A stretch of DNA of 64,000 nt, taken from assembly GCA_019313905.1 (NCBI GenBank), contig JAFDAI010000005.1, forward strand, positions 41,520-105,519, given 5' to 3'. Both the position numbers and the translations under genes were made by a program. This document shows, piece after piece, positions 16,941-26,714 of the stretch. The stretch comes from Deltaproteobacteria bacterium. Lineage in GTDB: Bacteria; Desulfobacterota; Syntrophia; Syntrophales; UBA2210. Within the stretch, counting starts at the first letter, position 1. Every line of letters starts with the position of its first letter. The notes below the pieces were generated by a model, which saw only the letters and a program-made list of their open reading frames with translations, ran no database searches and was not told the DNA's origin.

Positions 16941-18803
16941 CTAAGTAAAATCAATATGTAAGGTAAAGTGAAGCGCCTCGCTTGCGTGAAAAGGCCCCCT
17001 GTTACTTTTATCAATCGCGATTTTTTTAAACATTGGAGACTTCTTAAGTTCGAACACATATTTTGCCAGGGCAGGCTCAAGAGAACCGGGGTCGCCTTCA
17101 ATAGCGCCACTTACAGTCATTCTTTCCGTGGAATTCTTCCCTTTTTCCCCGGCAGTTGCCTCCATGTTGGCCTTAACAGACAGGAGGCATACATTTTCCG
17201 GGGTCAGTTTTGACAACTCTCCTATAACCGCTATGCCAAAGTACCTTTTTTTAAACTTCTTCAGAATAAGCCGGTTTTCTCTGATTTTAGAAATCATTGC
17301 GCGGGCGGGGATTTCAATTGTCTGAACACCATTTTTCAGCTGCTGTTCAAGTCCAACCAGTTTAGTCTTCTTCTGATCAACAACACCCCCCGTCCAGAAG
17401 AAAATCCCAACAAGAATCAGCATGATCACCGCGAACGCGGAAACTATTACGCGATTAACACTCTTGATACTTTTCAGTTTTTCCTTATCGCTATATGTAA
17501 AGATGAGATTGGGAGTATAAGACAAATCAGATAACGCCAAACCAAGGGTGGAAACGAAGGAAGCTCTATGCGAAACAGATGTGTTTGATGTAATGTGACC
17601 AGAAAATGGATTCTCCGGAGACATAGGATCCAGCACTTCACTTTCTATCCTGAGCTGACCGCCAATATAATCAGCCATAGGCATGCAAATATCCATGTCA
17701 CAGAAAACATATATAAAACTTACACTCTCATTACCAAGAACAACAGCATAATGTTCAAAGGTTCTTTCCACCTGCCTTACAAGTCGCTCCAGGGCGGAAC
17801 TAATCATCTCAAATATTTTCTCTTTGCTAAGACCGAAACGGACATTCCCTCCATCCGGTTGAGAATTAGAGCCAAGACTGGAAATCAGGTTTTTCGCATC
17901 TGCCAGACTCATGGGGGTTGATGCCTGCCCGGATCCGGATTCCTCGCCTGGAGAGATCGCCGTCCCCTCGCCCGAAACAGCGGCAGCGGCATACTCTTCC
18001 ATGAGAGATTCCGCCATGCTGTTTACCCCTGCCCTTATACCTCGCGTCATTACCAGGTTTCCCTCGGAAAAGATGTCTATGCGCGACGAATCACTTCCGA
18101 TGTAAAGTGTAGCCACTGTTTGACTATCAAGGGGTATCCAGTTGGCCCTGAACAAATTTTGCATGGCAAAAGGAATAGCCGTGATGCCGGTCAAAGGGAA
18201 ACCGATCCCGCTGAAAAGGTCTTCTATCTTATCTGTTTCACGCTTCGAGGCTGTACATACCAGTACCGACAGTTTCCTGATACCGCTTTCGACCACTTCA
18301 CCCTGAACTTCAAAATCAAGGATTGTTTTCTCTTCGTCAAAGGGTGCGTTTTTCTTCGCTGTCCAGTAAACAGCGTTTTTAAGCTGTTTCTTCCCCACCT
18401 TAGGTATGCGGATGTTCTGCACTTCTACCTTGTCCGACTGGATAAGGCTCCATAAGTTGAAAATCTTTCCAGAACCACAGAACTGTGTAAGCTCCGACTT
18501 CAGAAAGCCGGCAAATTCAGAAGAGCTTCTTGACATCCCGGCCTTAATAGGAACTTTTTTATAATCAAGTAATTCCCACTGGCCGCTGGAAGGCTGATTC
18601 ACCTTGACCAACTTCAGCTCATCGTGGCCGATATTCACGCCAACGGATACAGATTTCCCTGTGAAAAGGCCCTGCATGTTTTCTTTTCTTGTCTTTTTGG
18701 ATGGGAAAGTCACTGAAGCGTCAGGTGTTTCACCCGGCTGATCATCATTCCGGATCAGATCAAGCAATTTTTCTGTGGAAGAAATTTCTTTCGAAGAAGA
18801 CAA
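16941..18803 (-). CDS. PilM-PilN fusion protein (MshI-like)
   Basis: The 620 residues join an actin-like PilM ATPase domain (about 45-400) to a PilN domain (span near 450-470, then periplasmic coiled coil and ferredoxin-like fold). In most systems these are two genes; MshI is a known joined version. The PilM part shows VGVNIGHDELKLVKV near the start and ATLYIGSDSSRIDIF for the second phosphate loop. A long Gly/Ser/Ala-rich insert (about 255-310) interrupts the PilM fold. The TTG start has GGAGG nine bases upstream. First gene of the assembly operon after the MerR-like protein. Confidence 0.85.
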   Translation of the reverse strand: MSSSKEISSTEKLLDLIRNDDQPGETPDASVTFPSKKTRKENMQGLFTGKSVSVGVNIGHDELKLVKVNQPSSGQWELLDYKKVPIKAGMSRSSSEFAGFLKSELTQFCGSGKIFNLWSLIQSDKVEVQNIRIPKVGKKQLKNAVYWTAKKNAPFDEEKTILDFEVQGEVVESGIRKLSVLVCTASKRETDKIEDLFSGIGFPLTGITAIPFAMQNLFRANWIPLDSQTVATLYIGSDSSRIDIFSEGNLVMTRGIRAGVNSMAESLMEEYAAAAVSGEGTAISPGEESGSGQASTPMSLADAKNLISSLGSNSQPDGGNVRFGLSKEKIFEMISSALERLVRQVERTFEHYAVVLGNESVSFIYVFCDMDICMPMADYIGGQLRIESEVLDPMSPENPFSGHITSNTSVSHRASFVSTLGLALSDLSYTPNLIFTYSDKEKLKSIKSVNRVIVSAFAVIMLILVGIFFWTGGVVDQKKTKLVGLEQQLKNGVQTIEIPARAMISKIRENRLILKKFKKRYFGIAVIGELSKLTPENVCLLSVKANMEATAGEKGKNSTERMTVSGAIEGDPGSLEPALAKYVFELKKSPMFKKIAIDKSNRGPFHASEALHFTLHIDFT

Positions 18804-18912
18804 AGCCCAACACCTCCATTTGTCTATTCTCTAAAAGCCAGGAAAATCACAAAACAATGTTTCAATCTATAAAGCAGTCAGTCGCAACAAGATGGCCGAC
18901 AGTTTGTTTTTT

Positions 18913-19131
18913 TTAAGACATTTTTTTACAACGGTATTCTTCGAGAAGCTTTTTGGCTTTTTCCATATAATCTAAGGGAAAGTGCCTCAAGAGACGCAAA
19001 CCATATCGAACCTCGGGAGGCTGGGGAATAATGTCCCTGCCTATATAGCTCCTTATCGTTTTAGCGGAAACTCCAAACGTTTTCGCCGCATCAGAGATCG
19101 TGTAGTACGTCTTCCCTTTTATTATAATCAT
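18913..19131 (-). CDS. Small MerR-like helix-turn-helix protein
   Basis: 72 residues. The N-terminal helix-turn-helix reads YYTISDAAKTFGVSAKTIRSYI, followed by a wing around RYGLRLLRHFPLDY, as in MerR/HTH_17 DNA-binding domains. There is no effector-binding C-terminal domain. ATG at 19131 sits nine bases after GAGG; an in-frame GTG at 19137 is the alternative. It is transcribed towards the pilus operon (109 bases upstream of it) and could regulate it. Target unknown. Confidence 0.7.
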   Translation of the reverse strand: MIIIKGKTYYTISDAAKTFGVSAKTIRSYIGRDIIPQPPEVRYGLRLLRHFPLDYMEKAKKLLEEYRCKKMS

Positions 19132-19230
19132 CGGCACTATCCTCTAATTGCACCCTACCGATTATCCATCCTGATACCTTCGCCAATGCCAATCAGTACC
19201 GTAACCGTGAGGATCAGCACCTTAGATTCG

Positions 19231-19260
19231 TACGTACCGTACCTTTCGCACCCTTGTCAA
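19231..19260 (-). promoter_or_regulatory. Candidate sigma-70 promoter for MerR-like gene and pilus operon
   Basis: On the minus strand TTGACA (19260-19255) is followed after 18 bases by TACGTA (19236-19231). The -10 match is weak and the 18-base spacing is slightly long, which would suit activation by a MerR-type protein. It overlaps the GTAC-rich palindrome. Confidence 0.35.
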
Positions 19261-19397
19261 GCATTTTTTGCATTTTTATCAAGCAATCTGCATATTCGTC
19301 TTTTTCCGCAAATATAAACAATATCTAAATAAAAACGGGCAAAGGCGTGTATGATTACAGCAAGGAACGGGAATAGATTGTCAAGCTTGATATTATA

Positions 19398-19426
19398 TTG
19401 ACAAGAAACTATTAAAAATATATGAA
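19398..19426 (+). promoter_or_regulatory. Candidate sigma-70 promoter for acyl-CoA dehydrogenase
   Basis: TTGACA at 19398-19403, 17-base spacer, TATGAA at 19421-19426. Leader of about 95 bases to the preferred ATG. Confidence 0.5.
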
Positions 19427-19526
19427 AACGCCATATTAAGTATTTACAAGATCTGTACACACCATAACAGCATAGATGTTTGGCACTGTTGCCACACAGT
19501 ATGCGACAAACACAGGGAGGGAAAAC

Positions 19527-20666
19527 ATGGATTTCAAACTGTCGGAAGAAATGAAGATGCTGCAGGATATGGCATACAGATTCGCCCAGACGGAAATAGC
19601 CCCTGTCTCTGAAGAATGCGACAGGGAAGAAAAATATACACCCGAACTTCGGAAGAAAGGCGCGGAAAATGGCCTTGTCTGTGCGTGGGTTTCGGAAGAA
19701 TATGGCGGGTCAGGCGTTGGAATTCTTGGCAACGCCCTGGTAACGGAGCAACTTTCCAGGATTGACATGGGTATAGGTCTCAACATAACAGCAGCCGGAT
19801 TTGGATGCGAAGCAGTCTACTATTTCGGCACAGAAGAACAGAAGAAAAAATATCTGCCCCCTGTGTGCAGCGGTGAGCAGGTTAGCGCGGGCGCATTTAC
19901 AGAACCAAACGCGGGAACAGATGTAGCCGGATATGGAACAAGAGCTGTAAAGGATGGAAATGATTACATAATCAATGGGAGTAAGATGTTTATCACAAAT
20001 GGAACCGTCTGTGACTGGATGGTATGCCAGTGTATAACAAACCCTGATGCCAAGACACATCACAAATTCAGTCAGATCATTGTGCCGGCTGACGCACCCG
20101 GTGTTACAAGAACCAAAATCCATGGAAAGATGGGAATCCGGGCAAGTGATACCGCGGAGATCTCATTGGAAGATGTCAGGGTACCGCAGGAAAATCTGAT
20201 CGGTGAAGAGGGAAAAGGGTTCTACCAATTGATGCATTTCTTTGATATAACGCGAATACTGGTATCTGCTCAGGCACTTGGACTTTCTCAGGGCTGTCTG
20301 GACGAAGCCGTGAAATATGCAAAAGAAAGAACTGCTTTCGGCAAACCTCTTGGCGCCTTCCAGATCACCATGCAGAAACTGACAAAGATGGCTGTCAGGG
20401 TTGAGGCCCTGAGAAACCTGGTCTACAAAGCCGCGTGGTCGGTCGATTCCGGAAACCCCGATTATCACATAGGGGCAATGGCCAAATATTACGGGGGGGA
20501 AACTGCTGTATTCTGTGCCAACGCCGCTGTTGAAATACACGGAGGTTACGGTTATATTGAAGAATATAAGGTACAAAAGTGGTACAGAGATGCCAAGATA
20601 CTCGAACTTTACGAAGGGACGAAAGAGGCGGAAATAATGACTATCGGCAGGGTACTACAAGCATAG
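19527..20666 (+). CDS. Acyl-CoA dehydrogenase
   Basis: A 379-residue FAD enzyme of the short/medium-chain type, oxidising an acyl-CoA to the trans-2-enoyl-CoA and passing electrons to ETF. Family landmarks: AFTEPNAGTDVAG (flavin contact), GSKMFITNG, RTAFGKPLGAFQ, and the catalytic glutamate in ELYEGTKEAE near the C-terminus. ATG at 19527 follows GGGAGGG by five bases; an upstream in-frame ATG at 19476 lacks a Shine-Dalgarno. It stands alone, with no ETF or hydratase nearby, so the pathway (fatty acid, amino acid or aromatic degradation) cannot be set. Confidence 0.93.
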   Translation: MDFKLSEEMKMLQDMAYRFAQTEIAPVSEECDREEKYTPELRKKGAENGLVCAWVSEEYGGSGVGILGNALVTEQLSRIDMGIGLNITAAGFGCEAVYYFGTEEQKKKYLPPVCSGEQVSAGAFTEPNAGTDVAGYGTRAVKDGNDYIINGSKMFITNGTVCDWMVCQCITNPDAKTHHKFSQIIVPADAPGVTRTKIHGKMGIRASDTAEISLEDVRVPQENLIGEEGKGFYQLMHFFDITRILVSAQALGLSQGCLDEAVKYAKERTAFGKPLGAFQITMQKLTKMAVRVEALRNLVYKAAWSVDSGNPDYHIGAMAKYYGGETAVFCANAAVEIHGGYGYIEEYKVQKWYRDAKILELYEGTKEAEIMTIGRVLQA

Positions 20667-20755
20667 CAAAACAGAGTCGCACCATTCCTTCCTGACCCTT
20701 CAGGCAGTGATGATGGTACCACTTTAAATAAGAAAATCAGAAAGGTGTAACAGTT

Positions 20756-21034
20756 ATGACTATTACAAAAGCAGAGCTGGTAAAAATCCTGCATTCCAAC
20801 ACCGATCTTCCGAAAGAGAAGTGCAGCAGGGTAGTAGAAGACATGTTTGAATTGATGAAAGAGAAGCTAGAACAGGGGAATGATGTTCTCATATCCGGAT
20901 TCGGAAAGTGGTCGGTCAACTCGAAAAATCCCAGGAAGGGACGAAACCCTCAAACGGGTGAGGCGCTGATGCTGGATGCCCGCAGGGTAATCACCTTCAA
21001 GTGTTCCAAAAAGCTGAAAGACTCCGTAAATTAA
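20756..21034 (+). CDS. Integration host factor/HU-family DNA-bending protein, IHF-alpha-like
   Basis: 92 residues with the complete HU/IHF fold: two helices, then the beta-arm signature FGKWSVNSKNPRKGRNPQTGE with the conserved proline that intercalates into DNA. MTITKAELVKIL and the arm fit IHF alpha better than HU. IHF commonly bends DNA between sigma-54 activators and their promoters, which is relevant to the pilin promoter, though it is a general factor. No clear terminator follows. Confidence 0.85.
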   Translation: MTITKAELVKILHSNTDLPKEKCSRVVEDMFELMKEKLEQGNDVLISGFGKWSVNSKNPRKGRNPQTGEALMLDARRVITFKCSKKLKDSVN

Positions 21035-21298
21035 GTTTTTAACATCCTTGCAGAATCGAGTCCGCCTTGCCACGATACCGGAAGATTGCTCCAGATGGAC
21101 ACGGTTTTACATCAGAAAAGCAAGGAATGTCCGGCAGAGACAGTCAATCGGCTAACATCCTGCATGAAAGTCTTACCAATGTTAATACCAACTGATTGAG
21201 AGATTGAAACAGAAATCAGCGGTATATGACCTGAACGTACAGACACGGTTTTTCCACCATCTGGTACAAAGGGCGAAAAACAGACGAGGCCAGACAGA

Positions 21299-23425
21299 AT
21301 GCTCACAAAAAAGGGTTTATTCGCTGATGCCAAGGAGATAACCGAATCCGCAGGGGAAAAATTTATTCTTCCACCATACCTGTTCAAGCATCAGGATCTG
21401 ACCCGGCCTCCTAAATCCGCCGACAGAATAAATCAAAAAAAGCTTATAAACACCATAAATTACATCCATTTTACTGGCGGGCAGGTATGGGTACACCTCA
21501 AGGATCCCAGGTATGAGGAGGATATCTTTGTAAGCGCGCACCCGGAACCATGCACGGGAGAAACGATAACCTGTCAATGGTCTAAGGAAAACACAACAAG
21601 TTTTGAACACCATCGCTTCCTGAATCTGGTAATTGATGATGGCTTGTCGGTAATATTAGTGCCGGCAAAGCTGTTAAATATCAACAGGGATTGTTTTACG
21701 ATTCATATACCTGATACCAGTTATGTCCTTGGAAAACGGCAGGCCAGACGATACACATGTCACAAAGTTACCGCTGAGTTCACCCAGAGCGGATTTCTGG
21801 CCAGTGGCTCTCTGTTGGATTTCAGCTTCCTTTCTTTCCGTGTCAAGATTACACCTAACTCTGGCGGATCTTTTCACTGGCTGAATCCGGATGAACCGGT
21901 CATGATCAATCTATATAAAAACCAAAGGTTAATCTATTCCGGTCTCTGCCGTATCATTTACCAGACAGACAACATATCGGTAAAAGAGGTTGTGGTAGCC
22001 CCCCTGTCCAAACAGATCAACCGCTTCCGGAAGAAAAAGATACGCGGTCAGCGCATGCAACTGGCGCCAACATCCAGCATCACCTTTGAACATCCCTTTT
22101 CCGGGAAAAAGATACGGCGGGATATCTACGATATTTCGGTCACCGGATTTTCCGTACATGAAAGTAACGATGACGGGGTGCTGGTCCCTGGTATGATCAT
22201 TCCCGAGCTCAGCATCAACTACTACTCCGACATGCTGAAAATGACGTGTGCCGCTCAGGTCGTCAACCGCAGGGAAAGCGGAAACAGAAGCATGCATTGT
22301 GGTCTGGCTATCTTGGACATGGATATTGATACCTACGGTATGTTAAGCAATCTTCTCAATATCATAGACCCTCATGTCTATGTTTCCAATGAAATCGACA
22401 TGGATGCCCTCTGGAAATTTTTCTTCGAAACAGGGTTCATATACCCCCAGAAGTACGACTCAATCCAATCTTATAGTGAACTCTTCAAGGAAACCTATCG
22501 AAAGCTCTACAAAGCCAGACCGGAAATCGCCACACACGTCACCTATCAGAAAAACGGACAGATATATGGACATGTATCCATGGTAAGGGCATATGAACGG
22601 GCGTGGATGGTCCACCATCTTGCTGCCAGACCGATACCAGGAATCTCCAGGCACACCGGCCTCAACGTATTGAAACAACTCCTGAACTACTTTGACGGTA
22701 TCTACCGGCTTCCATCTGTAAAAATGGATTATATGCTTTTCTATTTCCGCCCCGAAAACAAATTTCCGGATCTCTTCTTCGGGGGATTTGCCAGAGACCT
22801 CAAGAATGCCAGTGCCTGTTCCATGGACCTCTTCGCCTACAAAAGCTACCAGACGGGATCCACGCAGAATCCACTCCCGGATGGGTGGCTGTTAAGGGAA
22901 TATTCAGCCACAGACTCATGGGAACTTGAGCAGTTTTACAGAAATCGTTCCGGAGGACTTTTGCTGAATGTTCTATGTCCGGAATATGAACATTCAGATG
23001 ACAAAACACTGGAAGAAGCATACAGGCGTCATGACCTCATTCGAAGCATGAAGATATATTCTCTGATCCACATGCAAAAGCTGAAGGCCGTTCTCTTCGT
23101 CAATCAGTCAGACCTGGGACTGAATCTATCCGAACTCCTGAATGGTATCAAGGCCATAATAACCGATCCAGCCAGCCTCCCATGGAATGTATTGTCCATG
23201 GTCCTTAACCAGTTGACAGACATATATAAAGTTGATAATATTCCTGTTTTAATCTATCCTCACACCTATTTTGAAGACAACAATGTCCCTTATGATAAAC
23301 AGTACCAGTTATGGATTATGGACACACAGTATGGGAATCATTATCTGGAATACATGAGGGATAAAACCAAGATGAAACTTCAATATATATTCAAATTCCT
23401 TATTGGGAAGTACATGAAAAAATGA
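21299..23425 (+). CDS. Tandem PilZ-like barrels fused to a GNAT-like acyltransferase region
   Basis: 708 residues. Residues about 50-160 resemble a YcgR-type N-barrel. A first PilZ-like segment has RQARR followed by LLDFSFLS; a second has IRGQR followed by DISVTG. The PilZ c-di-GMP signature is RxxxR plus (D/N)xSxxG, so each copy keeps only part of it. From about residue 370 the sequence changes to GNAT-like strands (GHVSMVRAYERAWMVHHLAA, then GISRHTGLNVLKQLL), and a second such unit seems to follow. The gene overlaps the HD-GYP gene by four bases. An acyl transfer reaction gated by c-di-GMP is an inference; the acceptor is unknown. Confidence 0.65.
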   Translation: MLTKKGLFADAKEITESAGEKFILPPYLFKHQDLTRPPKSADRINQKKLINTINYIHFTGGQVWVHLKDPRYEEDIFVSAHPEPCTGETITCQWSKENTTSFEHHRFLNLVIDDGLSVILVPAKLLNINRDCFTIHIPDTSYVLGKRQARRYTCHKVTAEFTQSGFLASGSLLDFSFLSFRVKITPNSGGSFHWLNPDEPVMINLYKNQRLIYSGLCRIIYQTDNISVKEVVVAPLSKQINRFRKKKIRGQRMQLAPTSSITFEHPFSGKKIRRDIYDISVTGFSVHESNDDGVLVPGMIIPELSINYYSDMLKMTCAAQVVNRRESGNRSMHCGLAILDMDIDTYGMLSNLLNIIDPHVYVSNEIDMDALWKFFFETGFIYPQKYDSIQSYSELFKETYRKLYKARPEIATHVTYQKNGQIYGHVSMVRAYERAWMVHHLAARPIPGISRHTGLNVLKQLLNYFDGIYRLPSVKMDYMLFYFRPENKFPDLFFGGFARDLKNASACSMDLFAYKSYQTGSTQNPLPDGWLLREYSATDSWELEQFYRNRSGGLLLNVLCPEYEHSDDKTLEEAYRRHDLIRSMKIYSLIHMQKLKAVLFVNQSDLGLNLSELLNGIKAIITDPASLPWNVLSMVLNQLTDIYKVDNIPVLIYPHTYFEDNNVPYDKQYQLWIMDTQYGNHYLEYMRDKTKMKLQYIFKFLIGKYMKK

Positions 23426-25713
23426 GCGATACCCCTCTTTATAACATCAAGCTTGTAAAGGTGTTTTTAGAATACATAAATAAATATTATCCAGAAATTG
23501 ATATTGAGCCTCTTCTGGAATACGCGGAGATTACTACCTATCAACTGGAAGATGAGGGACACTGGCTTACACAGAATCAGGTTGATCTCTTTTTCGAAAT
23601 TACAGCCCGCAAGACCGATAATCCTAATATCGCCCGAGAGGCGGGACGTTACGGTCCCCTTTCCAATGCAGCAGGTGCCGTACAGCAATACACAAGGGGA
23701 TTTATCACTCCCTCCGCTGCTTACATGGTAATGGGAAAGTTGCTCTACCCGCAGGTAAGTCGCAGTTGCACAATCTACACGAAAAATCTCGGTAATAATA
23801 AAACAGAAATTATCGTCACAGCAAATAAAGGAGTTATAGAAAAGCCTTATCAGTGTGAGAATCGGATGGGGATGTTTGAAGGAATAGCCAAATTGTTTAC
23901 AGGCAAATTTGCCACAATTGAACATCCTACATGCATGCACAAAGGCGGATCAGAATGCTGTTACATCATCACCTGGGAACGCTCAAAATCATTTGTATGG
24001 AAGATAATACGTAATTACGCTTTCCTTTTGGGAAGCATGGCCTGCATCGGATTTTTTTTCGCTCTGCCGGGAAATTACTGGATTATTTCTACTCTGTCAC
24101 TTTCTCTGATCGTCATGGGGATAATTCTATATTCAGAATACACGGAGAAAAAGGAGCTTGGCTCGAAACTCGAAAACGAGGGCACAATGGCCAGGGATCT
24201 CTTGGATGAAACCAATACCCGCCACAACAACGCCTTGCTTATCCAAGAGATAGGCCAGGGCACATCCAGCATACTGAATACCGATCAACTTCTCTCCCAT
24301 GTTATGAATATCCTCCAGAAACGCCTCGACTTCGAACGAGGAACCATTATGCTTGCCGACGAGAGAAGGCTTCACCTTGTGTATGCTCAGGGTTATGGAT
24401 ACAACCCGGACTTGGAAAATTTTGTAAAACAGACAACGTTTCATCTTGATAAAGCAAAATCTCTGGGACCTCTTGTAGTAGCGTTCAAGGAACAAAGACC
24501 CATTTTAGTAGAAAATATAGATATAATCAAAAAGGACGTTACGCCAAAGACACGTAAATTTATGAAAATGCTGGGAATAAAATCGTTTATCTGCGTTCCG
24601 ATAATATACGAAGGAAGGTCTGAAGGGGTTCTCGCGGTGGAAAGCTTGAAAGAACACAAGGCATTCAGCCAGAGTGACATAAACCTCCTGATGGGAATTG
24701 CGCCTCAGATAGGAATCAGCATCAACAATGCCAAGACCTATCAGCAGGTCAAAGACAGCGAAGAAAGGTTCAGATCCCTTGGAGAAAATGCCCCAGATAT
24801 TATCTATACATTGGATGCTGACGGGGCATTCAGTTATATTAATCCTGCTTGGGAAAAGATACTGGGGCACAAAAAAGAGGATGTTATAGGAAGGTACTTT
24901 GTGGATTTCGCAAAAAGCGGAGATGTGCGGAAATATACTCGCTTTTTAAAACGGGCAAGGAATAACAAGGAAACGGTTAAAGGTTTTACCGGCACACTTT
25001 TGACCAAGGAAGGATCAGAACGTCTCTTTAATATAAGTGGTTCCCCGAATTTTGATTCAAAGCTGAATGCAACCGGCATGATAGGCACAATAAAAGATAT
25101 TACCGAACTTGAAAAGAACGTGGAAATGTTGAAATCCGCCTTGGAAAGCACGATAACCGCCATGGCGGTCATTGTGGAATCAAAGGATCCCTACACGGCC
25201 GGCCATCAGAAAAGGGTAACGGATATAGCCGTAGCCATCGCCGAAGAGATGAATCTCCCGGAAGATAAAATCAGCGGTATCCGCATGGCTGCCATGATAC
25301 ATGATATCGGAAAGATAAATATTCCGGCGGAGATTCTCAGCAAACCCGGACAGCTGACAGATATCGAATTTAACATGATAAAAACCCACCCCGAAGTAGG
25401 ATACAACATCTTAAAAAATATCGAATTCATGTATCCGGTCGCCCAGATCGTATACCAGCACCATGAAAAAATAAATGGTTCAGGCTACCCCAGAGGGCTT
25501 TCCGGCAATGACATTCTGCTGGAATCAAGGGTTATAGCAGTTGCCGATGTGGTAGAGGCCATGGCAACTGACAGGCCTTACCGGCCATCTCTGGGTATAG
25601 CCGCGGCGTTGGAAGATATACAGCAGGGTAAAGGTATCATTTACGATCCGGAAATTGTGGATGCCTGCCTGAAGATCTTCGAAGAAAAGGGGTTTCATCT
25701 CGAACAAGTATGA
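23422..25713 (+). CDS. Membrane sensor with GAF, PAS and HD-GYP phosphodiesterase domains
   Basis: 763 residues: an N-terminal domain (1-185) with cysteines in HPTCMHKGGSECCY, faintly like V4R-type ligand domains; two membrane spans (about 195-240); a coiled coil; a GAF domain (about 265-435); a PAS domain (about 440-560); and an HD-GYP domain. The catalytic residues are all present: MIHDIGKI, THPEVGY, YQHHEKINGSGYP. HD-GYP enzymes hydrolyse cyclic-di-GMP to GMP. The start overlaps the end of the PilZ-GNAT gene (ATGA), so the pair is translationally coupled: one protein would bind the messenger, the other degrade it. Confidence 0.88.
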   Translation: MSDTPLYNIKLVKVFLEYINKYYPEIDIEPLLEYAEITTYQLEDEGHWLTQNQVDLFFEITARKTDNPNIAREAGRYGPLSNAAGAVQQYTRGFITPSAAYMVMGKLLYPQVSRSCTIYTKNLGNNKTEIIVTANKGVIEKPYQCENRMGMFEGIAKLFTGKFATIEHPTCMHKGGSECCYIITWERSKSFVWKIIRNYAFLLGSMACIGFFFALPGNYWIISTLSLSLIVMGIILYSEYTEKKELGSKLENEGTMARDLLDETNTRHNNALLIQEIGQGTSSILNTDQLLSHVMNILQKRLDFERGTIMLADERRLHLVYAQGYGYNPDLENFVKQTTFHLDKAKSLGPLVVAFKEQRPILVENIDIIKKDVTPKTRKFMKMLGIKSFICVPIIYEGRSEGVLAVESLKEHKAFSQSDINLLMGIAPQIGISINNAKTYQQVKDSEERFRSLGENAPDIIYTLDADGAFSYINPAWEKILGHKKEDVIGRYFVDFAKSGDVRKYTRFLKRARNNKETVKGFTGTLLTKEGSERLFNISGSPNFDSKLNATGMIGTIKDITELEKNVEMLKSALESTITAMAVIVESKDPYTAGHQKRVTDIAVAIAEEMNLPEDKISGIRMAAMIHDIGKINIPAEILSKPGQLTDIEFNMIKTHPEVGYNILKNIEFMYPVAQIVYQHHEKINGSGYPRGLSGNDILLESRVIAVADVVEAMATDRPYRPSLGIAAALEDIQQGKGIIYDPEIVDACLKIFEEKGFHLEQV

Positions 25714-25728
25714 TCCAGACTCAGCCAC

Positions 25729-26538
25729 TCACAGTTTTTTCCCCTTGCACAGTATCATCGTGGTATAGGTAAAGCTTCTTGGATCATTAAAAAAATTTTC
25801 GAATTCTTCAAAGAAGACCTTTTTGCCACCGGGATAATCATCGAAAAGATCGTCAAGCCTTGCAGCCGCCATTTCCGCTTTTTTGGTCCAATTAAAAATG
25901 TCTTTGTCTTCAACCTCTCCATAAAACAGATGATGCGCCATAATATCCATCTGTATGTCTTCCAATCCCACATCGTAAATATATGAATACAGTTTTCTGC
26001 CGGCATAGGTGTCGAAGTTATATTCCTTATCCAGCTTGTCCATAAGCCTGTACAGTAATCGCTCCATTTGCTGGGGTAGTTTATAGTGGTTGAGACAGTT
26101 GTAGTCAAGATCCAGGAGACACAGATGCCCGCCTGGATTGAGAAGCCCTGCAAGTTCTTTTACAATATCCCGGCTTTCAGCATGAAAATATTCCAATACA
26201 AAGCGCACCCATATTATATCAAATTGTCCTATACCATCAAAAGCCCCTGTCAGATCACGAAGATGAAACTCTACCTCACCATTTCTGCCATAGTGTTCTC
26301 TCGCATATCTTATCCGGTCTTCCGAATAGTCCACACCAACTACCGTTCCGCCCGGCTGGACCATATCATACAGGATGGATGTCGTTATTCCCGACCCGCA
26401 CCCCGCATCAAGCACGCGCATCCCCGGTCTGACACCACACCATCCGGCTTGTTTCCTGACGGCTTCAGGATCTGTCTTAATATCCAATCGAATATTTTCT
26501 TCCTCACTATCCATCAGGTATCCGGTTTTATCCCCCAA
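25729..26538 (-). CDS. Class I SAM-dependent methyltransferase
   Basis: 269 residues. SAM-binding motif I VLDAGCGSG near residue 42, motif II TVVGVDYSEDRIRYAREH, and an acidic loop FDIIWVRFVLEYF are those of the UbiE/Methyltransf_11/25 group. Substrate not identifiable. The TTG start has AAGGAGGG five bases upstream, better than the internal ATG at 26514. It converges on the HD-GYP gene with only 15 bases between stops. Confidence 0.85.
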   Translation of the reverse strand: MGDKTGYLMDSEEENIRLDIKTDPEAVRKQAGWCGVRPGMRVLDAGCGSGITTSILYDMVQPGGTVVGVDYSEDRIRYAREHYGRNGEVEFHLRDLTGAFDGIGQFDIIWVRFVLEYFHAESRDIVKELAGLLNPGGHLCLLDLDYNCLNHYKLPQQMERLLYRLMDKLDKEYNFDTYAGRKLYSYIYDVGLEDIQMDIMAHHLFYGEVEDKDIFNWTKKAEMAAARLDDLFDDYPGGKKVFFEEFENFFNDPRSFTYTTMILCKGKKL

Positions 26539-26714
26539 TATTCCCTCCTTTTATACCTTGTTTCTGAAAAACAGTTGCCACCCCCAAATATACAAACAGT
26601 GAAGATTCCCTTACAGTCCGGGGGAGTATAGGTGCAACTCAACTTGTATGTCAAGCAGAAAACACCACAAGATATTGTGGCTATGAGACATCGTGAGGTT
26701 ACCCTAAAAGGGGC

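Larger units (their letters stand above)
19138..19526. other. Divergent promoter region
   Basis: About 390 AT-rich bases between the minus-strand MerR-like gene and the plus-strand acyl-CoA dehydrogenase gene. It contains candidate sigma-70 promoters in both directions and a self-complementary stretch CGTACGTACCGTAC at 19229-19242 that could be a regulator site. No coding sequence recognised. Confidence 0.6.
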
